Assembly: GCA_964019135.1 (NCBI GenBank)
Contig: OZ025248.1
Location: 37,503,670 to 37,567,669, forward strand
From: Arenicola marina
Lineage: Eukaryota > Annelida > Polychaeta > Arenicolidae
Direction: 5' to 3'
DNA: 64,000 nt
Below, in pieces: positions 22,331-33,542 of this stretch (its first letter is position 1; every line of letters begins with the position of its first letter). A program made the position numbers and the translations under genes. Under the pieces are notes generated by a model. It did no database searches. It worked only from the letters and a program-made list of their open reading frames with translations, and was not told where the DNA came from.

Positions 22331-22930
22331 AGTCCAACCTACCAACGCTTTTCTCACTCTCGCATCACAGGTTCCCGTGAAGAGAAAGATCCAGCGTTTT
22401 CCCGCAGTTGTTCAAACATGAGTTGCAGCCTTTTTGCAGTCCCCTGGTCGTATTGCATACTGTGGGCGGACGTTTCGGGGAACTATTCCACGCCGTGCTG
22501 CCGCGTGCCACCGCCAGAGGCACTGGCTGTCAACCGGCTGTTTTCTCACTGCCATTGCCCTGTTTTCTAGTCTTGACCTTAAACTTGACAGTTTTTTGAC
22601 GGGCGCTCGGCTGTTTTGCCGCCTGTCATTTGGTTATTATTCACTGGTTGACATTTTGCATGAGCTCTGAATTTAATTGTTTCTTGTTATTGCAATTTGG
22701 CTTCTTATGGACGGATATTTACTTTTATTGTTGATATTATGTATTCTTGTCTATCGGCAGTTTTTACTCTGATGTTTCGACTGACATATGAGGTGCATTC
22801 CCATTATCATTGTATGATTAGTATAATCTCCCATGTCGCCCTCTGTCTCTGGCTTCCGCTTTATAACGAGGTAGCGCAATGGACTATTATCTGTCAGCCT
22901 ATCCGTTTGACTTACAAAGTACGTATTGCA
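22331..22930. other. Intergenic DNA, nothing recognised
   Basis: Ordinary sequence between two repeats. Open frames at 22408-22670 overlap in three frames with no recognisable domain. Confidence 0.35.
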
Positions 22931-23310
22931 AGTATACATTGCACGGCAGTAGATTGCACGACGGTAGATTGCACGACGGTATATTGCACGACTGTAGATT
23001 GCACGGCGGTATATTGCACGATGATAGATTACACGGTGGTAGATTCGACGACGGTAGAGTGCACGACGATAGATTACACGACGGTAGATTGCACGATGGT
23101 AGATTACACGACGGTAGATTTCACGATGGTAGATTACACGACGGTAGATTGCATGACGCTAGATTGCACGATGATAGATTACACGGTGGTAGATTACACG
23201 ACGGTAGATTGCACGACGATAGATTACACGACGGTAGATTTCACGATGGTAGATTACACGACGGTAGATTGCATGACGCTAGATTGCACGATGATAGATT
23301 ACGCGGTGGT

Positions 23311-23405
23311 TCATTTCATTTATTTAACCAAAACAAATAAATATGTTGTTACATGAATACATACGCATTACAGAGGTATTGCAGGTTGGGAGACACAGGC
23401 TAAGA
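23311..23405 (-). mobile_element. Retroposon 3'-end fragment within the 15-bp array, copy 1
   Basis: On the minus strand this 95-bp insert ends GGTTAAATAAATGAAATGA, the kind of A-rich short-repeat tail seen at LINE/SINE 3' ends. No promoter boxes or coding part remain. It splits the 15-bp array, so the insertion is younger than the start of the array or was captured by it. Confidence 0.4.
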
Positions 23406-23799
23406 AGGTAGATTCGACGACGGTAGATAACACGACGGTAGATTGCACGATGATAGATTACACGATGGTAGATTGCATGACGGTAGATTGCATGATGATA
23501 GATTACACGATGGTAGATTGCATGACGGTAGATTGCATGACGGTAGATTGCACGATGATAGATTACACGATGGTAGATTTTACGATGGTAGATTACACGA
23601 CGGTAGATTGCATGACGCTAGATTGCACGATGATAGATTACACGGTGGTAGATTACACGACGGTAGAGCGCATGACGATAGATTACACGACGGTAGATTG
23701 CACGACGATAGATTATACGACGGTAGATTTCACGATGGTAGATTACACGACGGTTGATTGCATGACGCTAGATTGCACGATGATAGATTACACGGTGGT

Positions 23800-23894
23800 T
23801 CATTTCATTTATTTAACCAAAACAAATAAATATGTTGTTACATGAATACATACGCATTACAGAGGTATTGCAGGTTGGGAGACACAGGCTAAGA
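23800..23894 (-). mobile_element. Retroposon 3'-end fragment within the 15-bp array, copy 2
   Basis: Identical by eye to the insert 489 bp upstream, and the flanking minisatellite units match as well (the first about 145 bp show no difference). It therefore arose by duplication of the array with its insert and not by a second transposition. Confidence 0.45.
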
Positions 23895-24140
23895 AGGTAG
23901 ATTCGACGACGGTAGATAACACGACGGTAGATTGCACGACGATAGATTACACGATGGTAGATTGCATGACGGTAGATTGCATGATGATAGATTATAGAAA
24001 AGTAGATTGCACGACGGTAGCTAATACGACGACAGATTGCAGGACGGTACATTACACGCTGGCAGATGGCAAGAGGATAGATTTGTACGGCGTTAGACCG
24101 CAAGACGGTAGTTTATACGGCAGCAGATTGCCCGCCGAAC

Positions 24141-25807
24141 ACTTTTTGCAATGACAACCAGGCCTTAAATTAAAATATGCGTTATGTAAATTTAACTCAT
24201 CTGAACTGTTCAGCAATTACATTTTTTAAACCAGTAGCCTTTAGGAAGTACTCCCATATTCATGCGCTCATTTTTGTTTTGTTTTAGCTGTGCCGTATTA
24301 TGATAGGATGTCCCATCCAATGTGTCATTTATTGACGTTATATCACAGCGGGGTGGGCGTTACCCTGGTGGATGAAGGCGGACAGGTCAGTGACCGCGTT
24401 GGACGATTTCGATCTCGACAGAACCGTCCCGGTCACTAATATAATCCCTGACAGTCACCATTGCGACACATGAGTCTGAGACGCTGCAGGCATGGGGATT
24501 ACAATGCGCCGCATACAGCCCGCGCCAACTAGCCTACCATGGAGTCGCTGCACGTACCGGATACTGGAGCTGTATGTTTTGTCTACCCGATTGGTGCTTG
24601 CCTTGGCAGTTAGCATTACCGGATGGTTTGTGTCACCAGAATGGTAGGCGACAACAGATTCAGTGAGGCGTACTTCGCTAGTTTTATAAATAGCGTAGGA
24701 AGCCATTACTATGGCGTGGGTGCTTTGCCTAAAAAGTGCTTTTGGTGGTCGAGGGCCAGTTGCTATTTCAAGAAGGGTCGCGGGCATCGAAACGTCGATC
24801 AGGAGTCGAAATGTTAGTCAATTGTGTACATTGTACAGCATCAAGGAACATATATATATACGTATCTATATTTTATATACAACTTATGCCATGTCCATGT
24901 GCGTACACTTGCATATTAACATGGAATAAGACGATGAGGAGTAGACAGTTCGCAAGTTGGAAATACCTCAACGTAAATATAATAAAAAAAAGACGGTTCT
25001 AAATTCGAATATAGCAACGTAAATACGATGAAAAATAGATGGTTAACAAGTCGAAAATAACGTTACATAAATACGACGAAAAATAGATAGTTCACCTGTC
25101 GAAAGTGAAAGTCCATGCAAGCCACCAGCGGATGAGTCAATCAATTATTACTTTCGGCGTTCTCTCCCAGCTGATTGACGCCGATGGACATGACGTCAAT
25201 AAATATGGATTCCATACCCGGTTAGCATCGCCTTATCCATTGTGTTATGCCCCATGATGCTCGGCACTGGTACTGAAAAGCAATGTTGCGGTGGTGTGTC
25301 CTACTTGCATTTGTCATCGTGGAATCTGAAATTATATGTCAACCCAGGTTGGGAGAAAAAATTCGGACCCAGTGAAGCTATTCGTCAATTGGTCACGTGG
25401 GTTGACATAATATCGCGGCCGTTATATGAAGATCAATGTCGGGGTCGTCTTCAAGGTGAAGGTCGTGACCTCGAGCCGCAGCAAGCCGTGGCACGAGGAA
25501 GATAAGGTGCCATCCTTGTCAGATAACGGATGGCTGTAGGGCAACTGACTCACCGTTATGTATGCGTAGATAACATATATATATATACATATATGGATAT
25601 AAGGCTACATCATTATTCACTTGTGACTTAATGGCCAAGGTCAAGTCGAGAGGTTGCATGAGTGATGTTTGGACGGATGAAACAGCATGAGTGGAGACCT
25701 GATGTAAGCCGCATCGATCAATTGTGGTTCCCTGGTGGCCACTGTCGCGTCGTATCAAACAACGACTGGTAGGTTGGCGATAGGGTTCAGCATGATTGGA
25801 CGTGTGG
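24141..25807. other. Intergenic DNA, no gene supported
   Basis: Nothing with a recognisable domain. An AT microsatellite occurs near 24850-24880, the diverged 46-49 bp repeat is listed separately, and a TGACGTCA sits at 25191-25198. Confidence 0.4.
24928..25110. repeat. Diverged 46-49 bp tandem repeat, about 4 copies
   Basis: Four loosely similar units each contain GACGA or ACGATGA, AGATAGTTC-like and AACGTAAAT words at 46-49 bp spacing. Divergence is high, so this is an old array. Confidence 0.5.
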
Positions 25808-25940
25808 TAATGCTTGGTTATATATATATACTGGATTTGTGATATATATATACCGGATTTGGTATATATACAAGATGGATTGGTTAGAGATATAAGCTAG
25901 ATTGGTTAGAGTTATAAGCTGGATTTGTTATATATATAGC
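25808..25940. repeat. Short AT-rich repeats (ATATAAGCTGGATTGGTT family)
   Basis: Five to six irregular copies of a 22-30 bp unit with TATATA, CTGGATT and TTGGTTAGAG words lie in tandem. A second array of the same word family occurs 2 kb downstream at 27918-28012, so the unit is dispersed. Confidence 0.65.
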
Positions 25941-25991
25941 GATGACAAAAATACTCACAACTGCACATAAATATTTGGTCAAAATCATAAC

Positions 25992-26995
25992 AGTACGTGG
26001 CGCTCAGTATAGGGCTATAAAGTCTCGTTCGCTTAGACTTCCGGTTTACTCATTTTGGGGACAAACAAACGAAGCACGTGTTCGGAACGAGTTTAGAATC
26101 TCTGCGCACACTGGTATCTTGACTATCTGTGACGTAGGCGTGATGTTACGCAAAGAGAGAGACTGGGAACCAGACTACCTGCGCAAAAGCCAGGCGCCGA
26201 GGGGTGGGTATATTGCGGAAGACCTAGCGCTATGGTTAAAAATATATAAGAAATATAACTTCACAAAACGGATAGATGACATATTTTTTATTCGTTTGCG
26301 AAATCACAATGATGAATATTTGTTACGACGGGACAATACGACTGAGAAACTAACGTTTTTTTGCATTTCCTACGAAAACGAGGCATTATGACGTCACGCG
26401 GATTCTCCCCGGTGACAACGTTGGCACAACGCTTCAAACAGAAAACTTACAAAAATGAAGAAATTTGGTCTTTTCGTGATCCAAAAGTGATACAAAAACA
26501 TCCAACTGGTCTTATTTTATCTTTACCATGTGGTTTAATGACGCACCCATGTGTTGTTACTCCATGCACTGCACATTTTGACAGCGGAATGGTTAAGTCG
26601 ATCACTTGCTCTCGCCATTTTTGTTACCGCGGGGGCACGCGAAACCCTGTGACGTCACTCGCTGGTTGTTGAACTTACGAAAGCCCGGGTGCACGGCTAA
26701 ATTTAGAACGTTATTTTTAGCTTTCGAGTGTTTTGAAGACGGATCTTTCCTTGTATATTCCCAAAGTTCTGCGCTTCATCGCCTCCAAATATTTTAACGT
26801 ATATCTCTCATAGCCATGTTTAGTGAAATGGTACTCATAGTCTTTAGAATAAACCTGGAAAGAAATTGAGTTATAGCTGCCTATACTTCAACATGGAGCA
26901 CGTGTGTTTGTTTGTCCCCAAAACTGAAGTCTCGCAGCCCAATCGCGATAACTGTATAGCCCTGAAGCACCAGTAACTAAGGGTTGCGCGTGACG
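25992..26995. mobile_element. Possible foldback/inverted-repeat element
   Basis: An 18-bp word TTTTGGGGACAAACAAAC at 26053-26070 reappears exactly inverted at 26906-26923. Both arms continue outward with similar sequence (AGGGCTATA, AGACTTC) and inward with CACGTG, giving imperfect arms of about 75 bp separated by about 0.8 kb. This is the architecture of a non-autonomous DNA element or an inverted duplication. I see no target-site duplication and no transposase. The 149-codon frame at 25942-26391 overlaps the left arm and resembles no known protein. Three TGACGTCA/TGACGTG words lie inside. Confidence 0.35.
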
Positions 26996-27009
26996 TGTTT
27001 CCCTGGAGA

Positions 27010-29213
27010 TATGACGTCGTCAAAGTGATTAGGCCTACGCCTCTGCGGCGGAGGTAGATCTAACGAACATATTGGTTTAGGCAAAATGGTATCTATTTCT
27101 TAAATGAACCTTTTGTTTCGTAAATTGTGTTTCTATAGTTGGAGTTCATATGATTCAGGTCTATAGCTATTAAGTTCGGTTGGTTTGTTGGAACTATTTA
27201 TGTAAATATCAGTTACGCGCATTGACCCCGCGGTGAGCAGTGGGTGACAAGATCTGTAACGTGAATGGCGGCAGCAAAACGACGCACAATTGGAAAACTA
27301 AAATTGATTTTACAAAGTAAGTTTCAGCTTTTAAACCGCCAAACTTCGCCACATAAACGAATTTTTCAAACTGTAACATAATATGATAAAATCTCAATTT
27401 CTGACACGTATACCGAGATGGGTTTTTCCCGGAACTGGTGTCAACATTGGCCACTGACAAGAGAGTGCGAGAATTGTGTTTCTGTGTAACAATATCGCAT
27501 TTAGCGCATCCGTTCCAAATGGCATTCCCTTGGTGTTATGGCCATTGAGTATTCTATACTTGCGTTATGACTACCCGTGTAATAAGATTATTTATATAGT
27601 TTCAATGGGTTCCTTTATCTATCGTTGGGCAGTAGAGGCATAGTTATATGAAGTAATATTGTTGCTTTTTGCACCCTAAGAATCACGATATGCAGATTAA
27701 GTCACCCACCTATCCCAAGGGGGGGAGGTTAGACCACGGGGATCGAGGTTCGACCTTGCAGAAAATGAGCACTCCCCACAAACTGCCTATGTTTTTTTCT
27801 ATGGAAGCATATTATTTGAATACCACTGGATGCTGTTTAAACAAAATGTAGTTCATTTCACATTTTTAAAGAAAATCTACGCTTTTTTGTCTCAAGGGGT
27901 TGCGATTAGCCCAATTGGCCTTAGTTGGAGATATAAGCTCGACTAGTCGGAAATATAAGCTGGATTCGTTGGAGACATAAGCTGGATTGGTTGGACATAT
28001 TTGCAAGATTGGCTTGATATACGACACTGAGTGATATCGGGAACAAAATCGGAGACAAAATAAGCTACGAATGAAATCCATCATGTCTGTCGATTGAGAA
28101 CACATTGTGGGATTACTTCTATTACACTATTGCGTACTGCGATATTGTAATCAGATCGGGTAAGTTCAACATTGCAAGATATTCCGGCGTCACATTGGAT
28201 TTGTTTTCGTTTGTGCGGGGTTTTTCTTCAGTATTAAAAGGCAGCACCGGACAGCCGTGGTAAATCTGCGGCATCTGCATCCGCAGCATAAACAAACCGG
28301 AAATTGAGCCATCCCTACGGACTCTCAACCCGACTCCTCCCTTCGTGCACCGAGACTGCTATGTCTGGAATGAAACGGGCCTAACCGGAGAGCCGCCACA
28401 GGCCGGGCTCACTTCTCCCATACACCGACACACCCACTCACCAGGTGGCAGCACATCTCACGCCAAAGACAAAAACACCATGTTGATATCCCCAGAGGCC
28501 TAAAGCACCTAAAACCCGCCAGTTGCAGGTAAGCTTCAGTTGATGTTTTAAGCCAGCTTTATGCGTACATGGGTAGATGTAGGAGTGGTATAAATATCAC
28601 ATGACATAGCGGTATACTTCAGCTGAATCATTAATGACAAAGGTATTCCCCCAGCCTAAAGCTGACGTGATCATCCTTACAAACCACGACAGCCATGCCA
28701 TCAACAATCCCAGCCCATACATATATATTTCATATACTCGCAGCACCCATCCCCAGACCATGTGTAGTCAAAAGTTGGTGCGTAGTCGATATCTACATTT
28801 AGAAACATCGCATTTTGTGATTTTTATACATCGACATATGACAGATCGACTGTTAAATCGATAAATAAAGTCCGGATATCAATGGCTTTATTCTGTTTCG
28901 TCGATAGTTCAATCAAGAGCTTATTGGCAGGGTAATAATCTACAGACCAGGGATGTACATACCATCAGCCCCGAAGTGAGGTCAACTTTTAGTATCTGTG
29001 CAGCGCGACTCTGTCATCATGGTGGTCTCCTCCAGCAGGGATTATTGTCTTTTCCTTTTTTTGCTGCATGCAGTATTGTATTGTTGCTTTCCTTGTCGAA
29101 ATAAATGATGATTCTCTCTCTCTCTCTGGAAAACTGTTTATGCATCATGTCTTCATACAGAATCGTGTTTATATTTGAATCGAATATCCATACCACACGA
29201 ATTTTTGCACTAC
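27010..29213. other. Intergenic DNA, no gene supported
   Basis: Mixed AT-rich sequence. A GGTTCGACCTT word near 27745 resembles a tRNA B box but has no A box partner. The only repeat seen is the 22-bp family at 27918-28012. Confidence 0.4.
27918..28012. repeat. Second array of the ATATAAGCTGGATTGG repeat
   Basis: Four units of about 22-24 bp containing GGAGATATAAGCTCGACT, GGAAATATAAGCTGGATT, GGAGACATAAGCTGGATT and GGACATATTTGCAAGATT. They are the same family as the array at 25808-25940. Confidence 0.7.
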
Positions 29214-29820
29214 GTCGCCATATCAAAACGTGTTATTGGTCACGTGTCCATATCAAAACGTGTTATCGATCAGGTCTCCATATCAAAACGTTTTATCGAT
29301 CACGTCTCCATATCAAAACGTGTTATTGATCCCGTATCCATATCAAAACGTGTTATTGATCACGTATCCATATCAAAACGTGTTATCGATCACGTCTCTA
29401 TATAAAAAACGTGCTATCGATCACGTCTCCATATCAAAACGTGTTATCGATCACGTCTCCATATCAAAACGTGTTATTGGTCACGTATCCATATCAAAAT
29501 GTGTTATCGATCACGTCTCTGTATCAAAACGTGTTATCGATCACGTCTCCATATCAAAACGTGTTATCGATCACGTCTCCATACCAACACGTGTTATTGG
29601 TCACGTATCCATATCAAAACGTGTTATCGATCACGTCTCCATACCAACACGTGTTATTGGTCACGTATCCATATCAAAACGTGTTATCGATCACGTCTCC
29701 ATATCAAAACGTGTTATTTGTCACGTATCCATATCAAAACGTGTTATGGATCACGTTTCCTTATCAAACGTTTTACCGATCACGTCTCCATATCAATGGG
29801 TGTTATCGAACACGTCCCCA
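29214..29820. repeat. 30-bp minisatellite, about 20 copies
   Basis: A 30-bp unit starting CCATATCAAAACGTGTTATC and ending GATCACGTCT is repeated about 20 times. TTGG/TCGA and GTCT/GTAT variants alternate in places, which suggests a 60-bp sub-structure around 29580-29700. The unit is a multiple of three, so it reads as open frames with periodic peptides (HVSISKRVID); these are not genes. Confidence 0.95.
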
Positions 29821-32430
29821 AAACACGCGCATGTATGACTGTTTTGCTTTTGCTCGTTTGTGTTGAGAAATGCTGTGGCACATGAGACCGAACCAATTGG
29901 GCTTTTCGAACAGTGAATTACGACGAGGTTAATTTATAAATATGAAAAAAAAATGAAAATCATGATACCATCACCGTAAATCGAACTAAAGCCTCATTGT
30001 CACATCTTCGTTCATATAAATTCACCTCGAAATTCACGCCAAAGCCCAATTGATATGCACCATCGCACAATACTTTATACCCATTAACCTCCATATCTTA
30101 CACGTGTATAAATCAATGTTGGTGAATATCACAAGAAGATTGGCTGAGACAGGATAATCCACACTAGGTAGTAAATGAAGGTAACATTAATGCCACTTTG
30201 GATTACTCCATAACACTCTATGCCCTCCTGACCTTCCTCGTATAATGTCAACGATCTAAATGTACATGTATTCTCATACAGCTGGCTTCCAAACCTCTCT
30301 CTATTTTTGTCTCTTGCCCTATGAACATACCCAGCTCGTTGTCCTGTATTATCGACCCGCCCACGTACACCTCAACACACCCTTTCACCCTATACGGACA
30401 CGCTGGAATGTTCATTATTCGGAGGCCAAGGCCATGGGTTTGTGGTCGGGGATCACAGATCATGGGGCTCAGCCAATAAACCTTGACATGGTAAATCCGT
30501 CTTAAATGGATCGAGCGGCACCTATGACCTAACGACACTATATGGGTGCCCATTATCGCCCGTGACGCACGAGCGCTGGTGATGTATCTCCATTAATTAT
30601 GACCCTGACCTCACAATGTCCCCTCGCAACCACCGGACTCGAGAGTTCCGGCTGCAAAACGTGCGTATCTGACTGCATCAAATATGGCTTTGTGCGATCA
30701 ATTTGGATGCGTCTTTTGTGGCTCGGTACTTGCCTCGCGGCATTGGCGCCTATGGTGAATGCGGTTGGCGAATGGCGCCTGTGTACCCCATAGGCCACTC
30801 TGTGGCATCCTTCCGCCACGAGATACCGGAACGGAAGTCGTTAATCACTTCCTCATCGGGCGGTCAACTCGTTGCCAAAATGGTGGTAAACTTCCTAACG
30901 AAGTCCGGGAACGCTGTATCTAACTCCATTTACACATAATGCATAATGTGGTAATGCAAAATGTGGAGATCATATTTTCTTATAATCGTTGTCAAAAAAA
31001 CTATATATTCTCTTGCAAATGTTAGGAAGTAAGACCCAGGTTACAGAATGCTTAACGAACGATACAATACCACTATAATATAGCAAAATTTGTCGTTAAG
31101 CAGAAACGATATTTAATCATAAATGAAAGGAATTTCTTCAATTAATCATGGTCTTTGATGTCGATAGATCCTCGTATTGCGGCGTTTTTGCCTCGTGTAT
31201 GAATATGTTTATGTATCAATGTACTAATAGTAGTATCCAATTTTGTAGCGCATGCTATGCCTTGTCAAAATAAATAACTTAATTTTTTTTTTAAAACAAA
31301 AAGGAACTGAATATTAAGGATTTGGGATAAGATTTTAATCAGTGTTCCAATGATTAAACATGGCTATCTATGTATGATTATCTGACTACGGAGAGTCAGT
31401 CGGTTGCGACGATGCTCAGCGGAAGGACATGCTCACCGGTAGGTATGCATCCACTGATGGCAACATGTGTGTTCATTCTGTAAAAAAAGGTTCCCGTGAG
31501 TCGACAGCGTCATCGATTGCATAAAACGTGACTGTGTGTACCAAGCAATATTCTAAATATAGCCTCAGTCGTGCAGTTATCAATACGCCACCGTACCGAT
31601 TTCACGTTGGTGGAAATTGGATTTATAAAGATGATGGCATTGATCGTACTAGTGGATTGCGCTAAGCAAACAGGCAGTGGCGTTTACATTTCCGGTTTAT
31701 TTCTTGTTTTAGGGCTTGCGAAGCCGTTATAGACATTTTCGGTTGCTCTGCGCCTAGCACGCCGTGAAAGGTAATCCCGAGCGCATGACGTCATCGGGTG
31801 GACGCCATAGATACTTTTCTGACGGTTTGTGTCACAAAACCGACTGTGAGACAAGTTGTCGGCGTGTGAGGGGGGAGGGGGACAAATGAGACTGATCCGA
31901 CCTTTCGATGTGACCTTTTCTCCACATGAGGCATAGGTGTAAGGAGATACACGCTGAATGTAAAGGCACAGAGTGATACCATCGGTATCTAGTCGATCAT
32001 TATTGGAATAAAGTAAACTTATCCATCAATCACAAAAAGGAATTTTGCAATCGTTTCTGATGCAGCTCCACGTCCACTGAAGCACAGTCACACCTGGAGG
32101 TAGAGTTATCTAAAAGTGTTCCTCGGGCAATGATGGTAGGCAGATGGCGTCAACATAAAGGCAGACTTACCTTAGTTAAGGCAGTGGAATAACATTACGG
32201 GGTGTGGAAAGTCGAGCGTGCGCGGCGGTGGGGGGCGGAGGGTGGGGGGCATAGGAAGTACACACAAATAGATCATAATAAAGAGAGGGCGTATATTTAT
32301 TTGTCTCCACTGTGTTGCTGCCTAGTTCCTCGCCTTTGCACAACATTTAGACCAGCCTGGTTCTATCGAAAAGATGCCTGTTACGTCAACGTGGTGACAT
32401 CACGATGGAGCTGTACATGTTTTAGTATCT
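29821..32430. other. Intergenic DNA, no gene supported
   Basis: AT-rich in part (30930-31340). Open frames at 30248-30939 overlap on both strands and are unrecognised. A TGACGTCA lies at 31786-31793. No clear repeat or RNA gene seen. Confidence 0.4.
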
Positions 32431-32648
32431 GAGACCGGACGACCTGACAGCATCAGCCTAACGGCACGTGGGTCAGTGGTTCGAGCCCTGCTGTGGCCAT
32501 GTCTGTGTGGTCGCAGAATAACGTTACCATGTCTTTCTTCGTAAAGAGTAGGGGGTTACCCCCGGGGACATGGCTCCACTCTCACTTCCTTCTCCCATTG
32601 ACCCGATATGAGCAAAAGTGGTTAAAGCGTCCTGAATAACCAATCAAC
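32431..32648 (+). mobile_element. tRNA-derived SINE, family A, older copy
   Basis: It is clearly similar to the minus-strand copy at 41290-41533. Shared words include GCCTAACGGCACGTG, the B box GGTTCGAGCCC, TGTCTGTGTGGTCGCAG, AAGAGTAGGGGG, ACCCCCGGGGACATGGCTCC and AGTGGTTAAAGCGTCCTGAA. The tRNA A box at the 5' end is degraded here. The 3' tail (AATAACCAATCAAC) abuts the 32-bp minisatellite directly. Sequence similarity is about 85% by eye. Confidence 0.82.
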
Positions 32649-33126
32649 TCCAGCCCTGGGATGACCTGGACATTGGACTCTCCAGCCCTGGGATGACCTT
32701 ATCATTAGACTCTCCAGCCCTCTCATGACCTGACGATTGGACTCTCCAGCCCTGAGATGACCTTACCATTGGACTGTCCAGCCCTGGGATGACCTGGCCA
32801 TTGGACTCTCCAGCCCTGGGATGCCCTTATCATTAGACTCTCCAGCCCTCTCATGACCTGACGATTGGACTCTCCAGCTCTGAGATGACCTTACCATTGG
32901 ACTGTCCAGCCCTGCGGTGAACTGACCATTGGACTGTCCAGCCCTGGGATGACCTGACCATTGGACTCTCCAGCCCTTGGATGACCTGACCTTTGGACTC
33001 TCCAGCCCTGGGATGACCTGCGATAACCTGACCATTGGACTCTCCAGCCCTGGGATGACCTGGGATGGCCTTACCTTTGGACTCTCCAGCCATGGGATGA
33101 CCTAGGATGACCTGACCTTCGGACTC
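32649..33126. repeat. 32-bp minisatellite between two SINEs, about 15 copies
   Basis: Units contain CTCCAGCCCTGGGATGACCT and then GACCATTGGA, with a mean length of about 32 bp; two units are shortened or fused near 33015-33110. It starts exactly where the family-A SINE tail ends and stops where the tail of the inverted SINE (33127-33350) begins. Confidence 0.93.
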
Positions 33127-33350
33127 TGAGCCCCGTATTATATCTGTACAACTGTGGTGAAATGAAATAAATTGTGTTTTTGGCCGCTTTTCTGCACGCA
33201 AGGCTAAATTGAGCCAAGGAACCTCCCTGGACGATGAATGATAAATCGTGGAAACACGCTCTATATTAGATGCCCAGGCCCGGATTCGAACCCAGGCAGT
33301 GCCTATTAATCTGCGGGCAAGTGCGCTAGTTTCTACACCGGGGTGGCCCC
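33127..33350 (-). mobile_element. tRNA-derived SINE, family B
   Basis: On the minus strand the B box GGGTTCGAATCCG lies at 33281-33293, and an A-box-like GTGTAGAAACTAGCGC is about 33 bp before it (33325-33340), with the head GGCCACCCCGG. The body contains CCAGGGAGGTTCCTTGGCTC. The 3' part runs through AATTTATTTCATTTCACC toward the minisatellite. The tRNA part differs from family A. No target-site duplication was found because the array adjoins one end. Confidence 0.7.
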
Positions 33351-33542
33351 CTGCCCCTGAGGTAAGTAATTTTCAAGACTCGCCATTACAATATACATTA
33401 GACGGTACCACACAAAGTAATGGTGATAAGAGGCATGCGATGGATGGTTCAGACGCTTTTACCGGTTGCAGGCCAGCTGTACATTGGGACAATTGGGAGT
33501 TCAAGGCCAAACGATCAAGGGATCCGAACAAAATGTGCCATG

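Larger units (their letters stand above)
22931..24140. repeat. 15-bp minisatellite in three blocks
   Basis: The unit GTAGATTGCACGACG (with GATAGATTACACGAC-type variants) fills 22940-23310, 23405-23799 and 23895-24140. A 120-bp higher-order unit (eight 15-bp units) is visible, with GCATGACGCTAGATTGCACG recurring at 23151 and 23271. The whole, including a non-repetitive 95-bp insert, is duplicated with an offset of 489 bp. Since 15 is a multiple of three, the plus frames read as pentapeptide repeats (LHDGR or CTTVD types); these are not genes. Confidence 0.95.

Noticed and set aside
25942-26391. 149-codon frame
   Set aside because: It overlaps one arm of the inverted-repeat element and shows no similarity or coding features.
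27690-27790. SINE based on GGTTCGACCTT
   Set aside because: Only a B-box-like word; no A box, tail or duplication found.
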